The translations under genes were made by a program, and so were the position numbers. From positions 60,001 through 124,000 of the forward strand of contig JAJEKV010000279.1 of assembly GCA_021234155.1 (NCBI GenBank): 64,000 nt of DNA. The letters run 5' to 3'. Positions within the stretch are counted from its first letter, which is position 1. Each line of letters opens with the position of its first letter. Below are positions 33,933-45,082 of the stretch, in pieces. Source of the DNA: Isoetes taiwanensis (taxonomy: Eukaryota; Streptophyta; Lycopodiopsida; Isoetales; Isoetaceae). The notes under the pieces are model-generated. The model saw only the letters and a program-made list of their open reading frames with translations, did no database searches and was not told the origin of the DNA.

Positions 33933-36627
33933 CTACTTCTCCTTGACGACTGCAGAAATAACTTGTAAAAGCTTATTTGCATCGATACCTAAATTGAATG
34001 TACAACCTGTGAACGTCCCAGAATTACTCATAACCTGTGAGTGGTACTTTCCAAGTGCCCTTGCACCCTCCGGACAATCCACACTAAGCTGCTTATAAAA
34101 ATCCTCGTCATATTTATCCTTGACCAGCTCACAATAGACTTTAGCACCATCGCCACTGATGATCTGACCAGAATTATCAACGACAGAAAGCTGCTAACCT
34201 GAGTGACCATCTAACTTTGGAGCCTCAAGTACAGATAAGGTATTTTCTTGTTGCACCATGTCTGCAGCTCGCAAAACTCTTGAAGACGATCCCTGTACCG
34301 CTACATTCTTCTATAACTCCCCAAGTACAACTCTAGAACCACTGCCAATAAGCTGACTTTTGGAAATCTCATCTGCAAATAGCAGAATTCATTATGACAG
34401 AATAAAGAATAAACAAATCTAAATGTTATAACAGTAGCATTTACAACAGAATACTAGAATCGATTTGACAGAATAAATACCATAATTTAAAGACAAACAA
34501 ATATAAAGTCCAAGTCCAATACAATTACTAGAAAGCACATTTGTGAAAGATCTTGTTGCGCCATCAGCATTAACTGGCTTTGAGACCAGATCCATACATG
34601 CATCTACCTTCAAATCAAGGTCATGATCGTACCTGCAAGAAAAATCTAATAAGAACCCTAATAACAAACAAGAAAAATAGAAAATCCAATTAAAATAATT
34701 ACTTGTCATAAGAATTGGAATTCTTATGGCTCGTAATGCTCATTCCGACTTCCACCGGAACATTTGCATCTGACAAACGAGAAACCAAAAATACGCGAGT
34801 GCTCGTATTACAGATTTGTGTCTCAGGACCAATGACGGTGGGCATGACTTTCAACGTTTGGATATGTTGTTCGTTCTGGCAGGTGTAACAGCATACCAGA
34901 TCTAAAGGAAGACATGCAATTAAAATATTATCATAAATAAAAAAAAACTTATATAAGAAATCACTTACATTTTCTCTAGGACACAGAATTGGCTGAAGAA
35001 ATAATGCCCTCGCCTTCGAATTCTGCTCCTTTGCAGGTAAGTGGGGCAGACATATTGCTTGTAGGTGAAGATAAAATCAGACTCATGCATCCAAACAGGT
35101 TTTTGGAAGTGCCTCTCAGAACTTGGTAACAATCGGCTGATGGTTCTTACTTATTCTCTCTCCATACTTAATGATTTCACCACCTATATTAGTGTCTAAG
35201 TACACATCATGCAACTCCTTCGCTCTCCTAATCCCAAACCTCGTAAGCATATAATATGCTAAATGTTTGATGCACCCTGATGGATGAGTCACTTGGTGAT
35301 CTATGTCAGCCAAGATCTCGCGTTCTTCAGAGAAGGTTATTGCTGGAGCCTTATTCCTGGGTCTGCCATAGTTCCCCTCTTCCCTTGTTTTTTTAACAAC
35401 ACAAATAAAAGCCTCACGGCTAGTGCTCAAAAATGGATCATGCAAAATCTTAAATGGTATCTCGTGTATCACTGTTTCTGCCTGAATTCTCTCCCTCTCC
35501 CTTCTCACTATTTTACCAATTCCACAATACAAACAACTTAACCTAACAAAAATAACGCATAAAAATTTGCAACAGAAAAAAAATACATGTATAATGTCAA
35601 AAACTTACGTCGCTGGTGGATAAAGCTTCTTGTTTTTCTTCTTTGCCTGCAAATAAAAATCCAACAGACAACATATTAGTATTTTGCATATTAAATAACA
35701 GAAGACGTTTGATGCACCTTGATAGATGAGTCGGTGATCTATATCAGCCAAGATCTCGCGTTCTTCAGAGAAGGTTATTGCTGGAGCCTTATTCCTGGGT
35801 CTGTCATAGTTTCCCTCTTCCCTTGTTTTTTTAACAACACAAATAAAAGTCTCATGACTGGTGCTCAAAACTAGATCATGCAAAATCTCAAATGGTATCT
35901 CGTTTATCACTGTTTCTGCCTAAATTCTCTCCCTCTTCTACCAATTCCACGATACAAACAACTTAACATAAAACAAAAACAATACATAAAATTTTGCAAC
36001 AGGAAAAAAAAATACATGTATAATGTCAAAACTTACGTCGCTGATGGATAAAGCTTCTTGTTTTTCTTCTCTGTCTGCAAATAAAAATCCAGCAAATAAA
36101 ACAATATATTAGTGTTTTGCACATTAAATAATATAATACAACTTATATTAGCTAAAAAAAACACATGCCTGCAACATGAATCGTGTCAGCAGCTCATTCA
36201 ACCTGCACATTAGAATCTTCTCAAGCGGAACAGAGACATCATGATTAAATGCCTTCCTCCACTCATCAAATCTGCCTCTTGCCCACTCGTTCGCACACTT
36301 TGAACATTCATGCCCACCAGGTAGAGCATCAGACAACATGTCTTCATCAAGCGGAATCCAATCGTCTTGAGAAGCATCTTCATCCTCACCGATTTCTCCA
36401 TCACAAAGTTTCGCCAAAATTTCCTCACGTTCTTCAGGCGTGAAAGAACTACTAGGAAACTCACCAACAACAGTATGGTTGGCATCAACATCAGGTACCA
36501 AATAAAATGAAGGTTCTGTATTTTCTGCCATTCTGACCGGAAGAACAGAACTATAAAAACTCCGAAAGGAAGCTCCAATAAACAATACATTATTCCTGCT
36601 ACACCTGCTTGCAAAATGTTGCATCAC
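33933..36627 (-). pseudogene. Crypton/DUF3504-type tyrosine recombinase, multi-exon, disrupted
   Basis: Minus-strand exons: 36627-36169 (ATG at 36624 or 36531), 35646-35609 (or its duplicate 36074-36037), 35542-34969, 34901-34703, 34632-34529 and 34372-33933. Exon 1 is acidic, then ends ECSKCANEWARGRFDEWRKA and NELLTRFMLQ. Exon 2 adds KKNKKLYPPAT, joining in phase to LSCLYCGIGKIVRRERERI in exon 3, the SAM-like part of DUF3504 proteins. Exon 3 holds FGIRRAKELHD (catalytic Arg) and GERISKNHQ (beta-hairpin Lys). Exon 4 holds STRVFLVSRLSDANVPVEVG and TSHKNSNSYDK, and exon 5 continues YDHD. This is the H-x-x-R, GH and Tyr region, but with Thr where the first His is expected. The last exon is open in frame except for two TAG codons. 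A one-base shift within exon 3 (about 35130) and a phase break at exon 3/4 also mark it as non-functional. Family members cut and rejoin DNA through a tyrosine. Confidence 0.75.
35270..36110. repeat. About 430-bp tandem duplication spanning two recombinase exons
   Basis: The blocks 35283-35690 and 35723-36110 are similar at an offset of about 428-440 bp. Each contains the 38-nt exon with its flanking GT and AG, and the following larger exon's 5' half. The upstream copy (on the minus strand) has lost the exon 3 splice site and gained a stop and a deletion, so it is the decaying one. Confidence 0.85.
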
Positions 36628-38428
36628 CTGCAAAAAATATAGGTCAGAAATGTTTAACAAATGCAAGAAATATAATGTCAACAAGTATGCCTAACTAATG
36701 CCTAAATTATGCCTACATTAATCTGGAATATTATGGATTAAGGTAACAATTATTTTACCCTAGTCTAACATAAGCATGATCTGTTCTAACCTAAGAATTA
36801 TCTAATCTAACAGGGTTCTTACCTAGCAAGCCTTATCGTCTGCACATATACTTCAGTCACAAAAGTAACTTGAATATGTAGCAGAATAACAGGGGGTTTC
36901 CCTTGTATTTTTGTACATTTTTTTCTATGGTTTTCATATGATTTGATAGATGTATTGCATGAGATGTACTAATGCGTACATCTAGAGTGCGCATACAATC
37001 GTCCTTGATTTTTGCGCCAAATTCGAATGGTTGGCCCATGTATTTCTAACCTAACCGAAGTTTACACATGCAAGGCTCGTGCAAACATAGTTTAGGGTTC
37101 TATGATTTTGCAAAAGCAGGGTTCGAGAAAGGCAGGTATGAAATGATTTTCCGTGGGCTCCTCCGTGCTGGGCCGGATGTGTAGCAAGGTCTGGATGCGT
37201 TGCAAACAGGACGTATTTATTTCAGTGCTGGCTTCGATTTCAATATCCAGGAAGAGAGACCCAGCCATGCAGTGTAGCTGTAAATTTAGTGTGAATAGTT
37301 CTGAAATGCGTAAATTTAGGTATGTTATACAGGAAGAAATTCGTGCTTTGGATGCATGGCATGTGGAGCTCCAATAGCAGCTTCCTGAAAGGTACAAATC
37401 TTCCATTTTTTCCAAATCGTTTTCGAATCTGTGGGCAATCAGTGTTCGTTTAAATTCGTGGGCAGTGCCTTACTCTTGGTTTGAGATAATGGATAAAGTA
37501 TCATGTTAGTTTCTCTGTAATACCCTTAATTCCTATAAACATCTCTCTAGACAGCCCATTTAATTGGACCTCTCTTCTTGCAAGCATCTGTTCTTGTGCT
37601 CAACCTGCATTGGAGCGAGATCTTCATCCATGACCTTGGGAAGTATTGCAAGTTCTCTCCTATTCTTGAGGGCATTAAACCGTTTCAAGTCTTAGGACTC
37701 TTAACATTTAGCCAGCCCATCCAGAACTTTTTTCATTATGGGAGTGGAGCTCCAATACAATCTGTTTCATCCTCAGACTGAAGCCAACTTCCGTATCACT
37801 GCAGATTAAATATTCTCCTTTCGTGAAAGTTAGCTTGTCATATTCAAACCATTGTTTTTTATGCACAAAAATAGTGTCCGTCTGAACCATGACACATCCT
37901 TGCAGATGAGACTCTGTTAGGTAGTAGTTAAGAAAAGCCACAATTGTTTACAGTAGCGGGATGATGAGCATTGATCGAAGCAAGGAATTGGATCCATACA
38001 AGAAACTAACACAATGTGAAAGGACTTGTTAGTGTCCTTTCCAAACTGAAGCATTTGCACATCCAACTTTTGTTATTTGGAATCCCAGAAGCGAAGAGTT
38101 GCTTAATTACAGTGGAAGTTAGTGCTGCATCTCCTTATATCCAGGTTTCATTATTTAGAAGCAACACTTCATACATCCCTCTAAGTTTTCATTCTGTGGA
38201 TAAAGAGGAGCACTAGGAATACCTTAGGAAAACAAATGGATCTGGTGGTTTATACTGTGTTTAAGAGTATGAATGGTCTTGTTTGCTCAGAAATCTTAGG
38301 CTAAGATGGTAATGCCCCCTAGGGAACATTTTAAAGAAAATGGAATAGGTGTTCCACGTGATAAATCAGAATTTGAATGTTAACTCTAGACTTCTTGCTT
38401 ATTGGGCCACATCTAGGGTTTCTTGCAG
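36628..38428. other. Intergenic, nothing convincing
   Basis: Short frames only; the longest (37092-37415, minus) has no recognisable motif. No upstream exon of the TACO1-like fragment was found. Confidence 0.45.
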
Positions 38429-38531
38429 GGTACGAGAAGGGGGACCGAATCCAAGTACAAATTCCGCACTTGCTGCATTAATGCAGCTTGCACGAGATTC
38501 CAATGTACCTAAAGATATAATTGACCGGAAC
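38429..38531 (+). pseudogene. Isolated exon of a TACO1/YebC-family protein
   Basis: After a good 3' splice site (TTTCTTGCAG ending at 38428) the frame reads VREGGPNPSTNSALAALMQL, then ARDSNVPKDIIDRN. This is the characteristic YebC/TACO1 segment, which in the family reads GG-PDPxxNxxLxxAIxxAxxxNMPKDxIxRA. These proteins act in mitochondrial translation or as bacterial YebC ribosome-associated factors. The reading then drifts out of homology and ends at a stop near 38600. No 5' splice site follows at the expected place and no other exons were seen within several kb. I read it as a stray exon, perhaps carried here by a transposon. The rest of the gene could lie behind very long introns. Confidence 0.7.
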
Positions 38532-39625
38532 TACACTCATCCCAGTGTAAATCATCCAGACTTTGAATATTCAATTGTTCCTTCTTGTTTAACGCGGTAG
38601 TATGAAAAGCATGTATGTATGCAAGCAGTTTGCCGTTAGCAACCTGCTGGTCAAATTAACAGTGCCATATCGAACCTCGAAAGAGGGTTCATCAGTTTCT
38701 AACTGCAACTTAGCACTGGTCAATATAGGTGGCAATGAAATTAACCAATGGCTTGATTGATCGGCAATTTGGCATTACAGAAATAGAATGTCTCATGTGT
38801 AAGACTTGTTCATTATTAGTTCTATTATCACATACTACCTCATGTATTAATATTGGTATTGGTATAATATTATATGTCTAATTCTATGCAATGTTTTTGT
38901 TTCCATAATTTGAGCACCTCTAGTTTGTTAGATTTGTGAGCTATGATATACCATCCATCATTACAGTATTAGGTAATGTTTATATGTACACCCCTACACC
39001 ATCCTTAAGGCCCCGAAGGGGCCAAAAATTTTTTTACTTAACACAAACCATTAACATTATTAACACAAACTATTGCATTTGACACATTTAAATAAAAATC
39101 CCCCTTAAACCCCCTTTGTTTTGGGTGCATATTCACACGGGGGGTTACTCCGGGCAAGATTAGGACACGTAAGAATTGTAGTCTAAGCGAAACAAGAATA
39201 CAACAGTAAAAAATTCGGCCAGGAAACTACTTAACTCTGAAAAAACACAAGAATTTTGTATCAAAAGATGACAAACCTCCACATGAACTTTGCAATCGAA
39301 CTTGAAATGTCCAACAAAGAAAAAATAGAGTCGACCTCTAGCAAAAGCTCGCCCTAAAACAGAAAAACAGAGCAAATGTCAAGATTCATATGAAATAACA
39401 AAGAAAAGGAAGGAATCGCTGCATTCCCAAGCAGCGCCTCATCTTTTGATGATGACGCTGCAAAATTTGCTCTGACACCGACGATCACCAAGCCGAAACC
39501 TAGAAACAACAGAATAGAGATGCCGGAACAAAAAGGAAAAGAATGACACGTCAGAAAATGCCTTAAAAACCTCTGCCACATCACCCGTTGGAAATTTTTT
39601 TGGTACGTAAACCCGGCTACTGTTT
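38532..39625. other. Intergenic with a small hairpin
   Basis: GGCCCCGAAGGGGCC at 39009-39023 is a perfect stem of six pairs followed by an A-rich/T-rich stretch. 39117-39150 shares the phrase TTGGGTGCATATTCACACGG (one or two mismatches) with the reverse complement of 52820-52855. No gene seen. Confidence 0.5.
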
Positions 39626-39776
39626 ACTATGTTTGATATTTTCAGGCGGTCGGGATTTTGCCTGAAAATTTTTCGGCAGCCTCACCAGCCTCGGGGGAGC
39701 ACTCACGACCGCTCATGCGCCGCCTCAAATTTTTCAGGCAAAATCCCTTCGCCCTGAAAAATATCTAATACATAGT
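39626..39776. mobile_element. 151-bp foldback (MITE-like) element
   Basis: The left arm starts ACTATGTTTGATATTTTCAG and the right arm, complemented, starts ACTATGTATTAGATATTTTT. Both continue into GGGATTTTGCCTGAAAA. The pairing covers about 50 bp per arm around a GC-rich centre. No coding capacity. Confidence 0.7.
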
Positions 39777-40898
39777 TTGATCCAACCATTTTATTCCATC
39801 AAGGTAATCTCAATCTCTTTTATTTGAATAGGGCACTTTCTTGAATCAACAGAAGGCTCATTCAAATTTCTTGCGATAAATTCATTCCTTCCTTTTGATT
39901 CTGGGTACTTCTCCCTGATATTTTTCTCGTTTCGTTGCATTGTAAAATGTCATGGGATATTGGCTTTAGCTTGGGAATAAAGGGGCACAATCAATCCATA
40001 AAATGTAGTGGCATTTGAGCTTTAGCAATTAAAGACGATATTACAACATAAACAATGTGTCGTGGGAGGGGCAAGTCATTTAAGGTGGCAGTAAATGATT
40101 CCAATGTTTCTATGTTTGGGAGTGTTTCTATTTGTTGAGAGATAAATCAATTGTGTTCTTACCTATGCAATTGGGCTGATAAGCATTGTGCCCTCTAGGT
40201 GATATTTTTCTCTAGCAGAGTAAAACAACCATCAACAAACATTGTATGCTCTAATGCTCTATGACGTTGGAAAAACATCTATGTCATTTCATTTTGAGAA
40301 CTTCCATCATCTAGTCCCTATTAAATCTTCTAGTGTTGAACAAACATCCACTTGTCCCTCCATTAATTAAGCGTACTAAATAGCAGTTGCACTAAATAGG
40401 AGTTCCAACATAGTGAAGTTACACTACGTAGTAATTGAAAGGATGTGTCTCAAGAATTTTGAAGCAAATTACAAAATTGCAGAGCTTCAAAATTGTAAAA
40501 TATTAGTCAAACAAACCTAACTCAAAATAGCATAATTTTACTTAAAAATGAATGCCAACAAAGGGAGCACAAATATAATGATTTGTTATAAAATAATATA
40601 CTTTTGAGACTTCATGATGCTAGGCATAAATCCTGATTGTCTTTATTAAGCAGAAAGTGACTGCTAGCTAGTGATTCATTTGACAATAGGTTACATATAG
40701 TAGATTGGATATGGTTGAGAGCACTTAATGCATCCAGTACATGGCATGGTAATAAATTTTAATGCTCCATGCTGGAAATATCGATGAGTCAAGTTTGATA
40801 TATTGTGCTTTTCATTTGTTTGGATTACTTGCAGCATGATATGATTGTTGGCTTGCATCTATAAAATACACTAAACACACATATCCAAAGAAGTATTG
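39777..40898. other. Intergenic, nothing recognised
   Basis: AT-rich sequence before the FCP1-like fragment. The upstream exons that should hold the catalytic DxDxT/V motif were not found. Confidence 0.5.
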
Positions 40899-40904
40899 GC
40901 TGCA

Positions 40905-41289
40905 GTATACCACGATAAAGACGTCCCTGAGCTTAACACCTCGCAGATGCCGACAAAAGTGGGGTCTAAAATCGTCTATCCTCGGCCTAAAGCAAGGGAA
41001 ATTATTGAATGGTGCCTACAACGGGGATTCGAAGTGGCCATATGGTCTTGTATGGCAAAGAAAAATGTTGTCTTTGTCCTTGGTGTTCTCGGCCTTCCAG
41101 TTTTGAAGTTCAAGTTTGTTTGGGGAAACGAAAGGGTCGAGCATGTGTCAGACCTCGATCCAGCCATCACAAAGGGGAAGCTTATTATGGTGAAAAGGCT
41201 GGAGAGGATTTATGAAGCATACCAGGACTTTGCTAAAATGAATGAATCTGGAGATTATACATTTTCACATCTCTTCCCCAAAATTTCAG
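40905..41289 (+). pseudogene. FCP1/NIF-type HAD phosphatase fragment
   Basis: After a 3' splice-like CTGCAG (ending 40904) the frame reads KIVYPRPKAREIIEWCLQRG, FEVAIWSCMAKKNV, then VLGLPVLKFKFVWGNERVEH. This is the middle of the NLI-interacting-factor / CTD-phosphatase-like HAD domain, in which a RPG-x-x-x-F-L motif is followed by W-S-x-x-x-x-x-N and a F-x-W-x-x-E block. These enzymes dephosphorylate phosphoserine, for example on the RNA polymerase II tail. The N-terminal nucleophile motif and the C-terminal D-D motif are not in the exon. A possible 5' splice site (TTTCAG/GTTACA) lies at 41289. No stop lies inside the exon. It is either one exon of a gene with very distant partners or, more likely, a captured or retained fragment. 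Confidence 0.6.
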
Positions 41290-41454
41290 GTTACATCAAC
41301 TTCATTACCAACTTCACTACATCTTGATTGTTTCACACCAACTTCATTACATCCTTCGTGTTGACAATGGATTTACCCCCTTTACCAACATCCTTCACAT
41401 AAGTTTCTTTTACCTGTAAACAGTAGAATGGTATAAAATTTTAAAAATGTAAAT

Positions 41455-41560
41455 TTCAGGTCGGATCGCCATTTTGGGGAGAGACGAGCCTATATATACG
41501 TTCTTGGGCTCTTTCTCCATTATCGGCATCTTCTCACAGCAGTTTTTTGGTCTCAATTAA
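41455..41560 (+). repeat. Promoter-like dispersed repeat, copy 1
   Basis: CGGATCGCCATTTTGGG is followed by GAGCCTATATATACG (TATA-box-like) and TTATCGGCATCTTCTCACAG. The same order and spacing occurs at 58253-58345. A shared TATA box plus about 90 bp of similarity suggests the 5' regulatory end of a retroelement or two related promoters. Confidence 0.6.
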
Positions 41561-42445
41561 CTCCCTATCCACCCTAAGTTGTTTACATTCATGTTTTTTC
41601 ATTTTTTATTTGTGATTCTATATCGCGTGGCTCGCGTGACCAGCCCCTCTGTATTTGAGAGGTTATGTTGTTTTAAGATATGATGTTATATCGCATGGCT
41701 CGTGTGACCAGCCCCTTCTCTTATTGGAGGATTGTGATTTGTCATGGACCAGCCCCCTTGGGAGGCTTCGCCGAGCCGGCGTGATGGCTTCTTTTTTTTA
41801 GTTAATTGCTTCTTTTTATGTTGTTTCTTTTCAGGTCATCTCATCCAGCTATGGCGACTTTGTTAAGTTACTTTTCTAACGTCTAATGCATTCTGTTTGT
41901 TTTCTTTTCTCCTAAGTTTTCAGGTGATCATGCCTATTTATTTCTGTTGTCCGACTCTCCCATAGAGTTTGAGATGAATCGTCCGAATTGCGGCCTCTAT
42001 CTCGTGCTTCCTCGACTTTTTCTTCAATGATATCAACTTTGACGGTCCGGACTTTTCTTTGGGCGCCATCGGGCGAAAGTTTATCATTAGGGTTTTCCTC
42101 GAAAACCCGAAAGGGCGGAGTTTTTTTATCCCGGTGATAAACTTTCGCACGTTGCCTCCTATTTGCCTTTCTTATTTTATGCCGTCTTAAAGGGGCCTGG
42201 GTTGTTCCTATGGCAGGCCCTCTTTATTATTATTATCAGTGGGTAGTCAGATCAAATTGGTCAATTGCAAGACACAAATTCAATGTATACCATTTCAAAA
42301 TTCTTCCAGTCAATCTTCATTGTTTTGCTCTTTCCCTTCGGACATTTCAGAAATGAATTGAGGCCACAATTATCACATTCCATTTTCAAACACTTTGACT
42401 TATATCAATCTGCTGTGTCATTCTTTGGACATACCATATCTCTGG
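41561..42445. other. Region with tandem phrases and a 14-bp inverted repeat
   Basis: TATATCGC(G/A)TGGCTCG(C/T)GTGACCAGCCCC is present twice (near 41621 and 41687) with a third partial copy near 41745. GCGAAAGTTTATCA (42073-42086) is perfectly inverted at 42135-42148. No gene seen. Degraded LINE 5' sequence may begin near the end. Confidence 0.55.
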
Positions 42446-44698
42446 TGTCACTTGGACAGGAGATGTTGAAGCAGACACAACACGATTCTCTGCACTATTA
42501 CATGCAGCAGCCACGGATATATTTGGATGCATAAAAAAGAGAAGAACATGTAGCAATGGATGGTGGGACACAGAATGCAGCTTAGCAAGAGCAAAACTGC
42601 CAGCAGGGTGCTTGTACAAACCGAAGTGGTACAAGAGTCTGATCAAGAGGAAGAAAAGAACCTACTTTGAGCACAGGCAGGACAACTTGCAGGAATGGTT
42701 TTGTCTCCATCCCAAGACCTTCTGGAGACAAATGTCATCAATGCCAAAGCAAGCGGATTTAGATCCCACGGAGTTGTTAGATATGGTCAAGGAGCTTTAT
42801 TCACAAGACTCTGAAGGTATGCCAGTACAGGAAGTAACCGAAGATTTGTTTACAGCATGTGAGGTGAATGCCATGCTTAAGGACATGCAAAATGGAAAGG
42901 CAGCCGATTTGCAAGGTCTTAGCATTGAACTGTTGAAATGGTGTGGAGAGGAGACTATAGATGTTGTGACTAATCTGCTGAACCAGGCCGTTAGGCAAGG
43001 GCTGCCACATAACTGGAAGGCGAACAGAGTTTCCCCTATCCATAAATCTGGTGATAAAAACAATGTCCGGAACTACCGGACCATCCTGATTGGCAGTATG
43101 TTCTCGAAACTGTTGGGCAGCTTGCTGTAAAAGAAACTCAGCTCATGGGCAGATGACGCTGGGAAGAGGGCTAAATGCCAAGCAGGTTTCCGGAAGCATC
43201 ACTGTACACTTGACCATGCTCTTAGCCTGCGCGTGTTGTTCGAAAATGCAAAAAAACCCAGGCAAGCTCTATATTTAGCATTCATAGATTTTACAAAAGC
43301 CTTTGATATCGTTCCTCGGAGGGATTTAGGGCAGAGGATGGAGCAGATTGGAGTTCCAAAGCTAATCCGAGGATCCATATCTCAGCTATACTCAGAGGTA
43401 ATTGTCAAGTTATCAGCCAATCTTCCTGAGGAATTCAGAAGCACTATCGGTGTTCGTTAGGGGTGCCCGCTGTCTCCGACATTGTTTTGCTTGTATATTG
43501 ACGAGCTTGAAGAGTGGCTAGCCACCAAAGGTCTTTCTGGTTCCAGGTTGGATAATTTCCTTGTGCAACTTCTCCTTTATGTTGATGATGTTGTTCTGAT
43601 AGCAGACAAACCGGAGGGCCTATAGTCCCATCTCGACCACCTGGCTACTTTCTGTGAATTAAAGCACATGAAGGTTAATCTGGCAAAATCTAAAGTCATG
43701 ATTGTAGGAACTGTAAATCGGCCAATTTTCACATACAAGGGGGACATTCTGGAAATAGTAGACAGTTACAAATACATGGGGCTGGATTTCTCGGCCAAGT
43801 ACAGCTGGGCAGAATGTATCAGGAAAAGGATTCAAGGAGGCAAGGCAGCCCTATACAGCATGTTATCCAGATGCCGCATTGCCTCTCTCACAGATTGGGG
43901 TCTCAAAAAGATTCTGTTTGACATTAGTGCAGACCGTGATCCTCTATGGTGCACCTGTTTGGGGCCCTAGCACCACACTACGACAGTGGACCCAATTGGA
44001 AGGGGTACTGAAAATATTTCTCCGTGAAGAACTGGGAATCAAGCCCCAAATCCCATATGCTATATTGTTGGTGGCAGCTGGCATGCTCCCTCTTGAAGCT
44101 GAGGCTTTGTACCAGACTCTAAATTTTGTTATCAGAATCCATAAACAACCAGATGGGCGATTATCTAAAATTGCTCTATCTCAGTCAACGGCATCAGGGT
44201 GGTATCGAGATGTCCATATATGGGCGGAGAGATGGGGGGTCTCCCTACATCAATTACCAGACACTGATATTGGTGCTCGAGACCTAGTGCAGACTCGAGT
44301 TGTGGAGAAGCTTTGGGCAGAACAAGGCTCACGTATGGTCACATACATCTCAGAAGTTAATCATCTATTGGTGTACTCGGAACAAGACTACTTGAAAGCT
44401 CGAATCCCCGGACATTTGAAGCAGTATATAGCAAGATATAGAACGAGCTCCCACCGGTTACAGGTGGAAACAGGCAGATGGTCAAAAACTCCAAAGGAAG
44501 AGAGATTTTGCAAGGTATGTGCATTGAACATGGTTGAAGACGAAGCTCATACTATATTGCTCAGCGTACGAGGAGATTCGAGTTAGGTTCGGCATAACAG
44601 ATCTATCCTTTTCTTCTTTGTTAGAACGGGATCCAATGGTACTTGATATATATTTTAAAACTGTAGAAGCACACCGCTCTTTATTACTGAAACTGTGA
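42446..44698 (+). pseudogene. LINE non-LTR retrotransposon, reverse transcriptase part, 5'-truncated
   Basis: Plus-strand frames read through the linker (GWWDTEC), the RT N-terminal part (GKAADLQGLSIELLKW; HKSGDKNNVRNYRTI), the catalytic core (LAFIDFTKAFDIVPR; GCPLSPTLFCLYIDELE; LLLYVDDVVL, where the YxDD box is YVDD), the thumb (KVNLAKSKVMI) and a C-terminal Cys/His cluster (FCKVC...DEAH). The endonuclease domain is missing. In-frame stops lie at 43128-43130, 43458-43460 and 43623-43625. Frameshifts lie near 43920 and 44560. The stop at 43458 stands where family members have Gln (RQGCPLSP), a CAG-to-TAG change. The end at 44698 matches a normal ORF2 end, followed by a short 3' UTR. Dead copy, moderately old. 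Confidence 0.93.
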
Positions 44699-45082
44699 AC
44701 ACAATTGTATGCTTTCGCTCCATGACCGTCAAGGTCCAAAGTGGGCGTGATTAATTCATATTCATATTTATAACTCTCCACATGTCACTCACACTATTGA
44801 AAGTGTGAGTGTATCCTTCACATCTTGGGTTTGGACAACAAATAGCACATTTACAAGTACATTTTCCACCGTGAATGCTGAGATCTCGCCTCATCTTGTT
44901 CAGTGCCTGCCTCACGAACTCCATTCTCATGTGATAGATGCATCAATACGTCTCCCTATCTTTGAGTATTTTAACAAATTTAGGCTTCAAGGTTTCAAAC
45001 AACCTCAAACCTATCTTCATGTCCGGATATACACGTTTGAATCTTTCTTTTATAAAGCATTACCTACATTTTAAAAAGCAAT
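44699..45082. other. LINE 3' region and intergenic DNA
   Basis: Likely LINE 3' UTR up to about 44770 (ATTCATATTCATATTT tail-like run), then unassigned sequence. Confidence 0.4.

Noticed and set aside
33895-34709. Separate small genes in the track of short frames at 34.0-34.7 kb
   Set aside because: They are exons, or shadow frames of exons, of the tyrosine recombinase pseudogene, which chain with splice sites.
39009-39023. GGCCCCGAAGGGGCC hairpin followed by A/T run as a bacterial-type terminator
   Set aside because: Eukaryotic context without a gene ending there; more likely a retroelement 3' hairpin.
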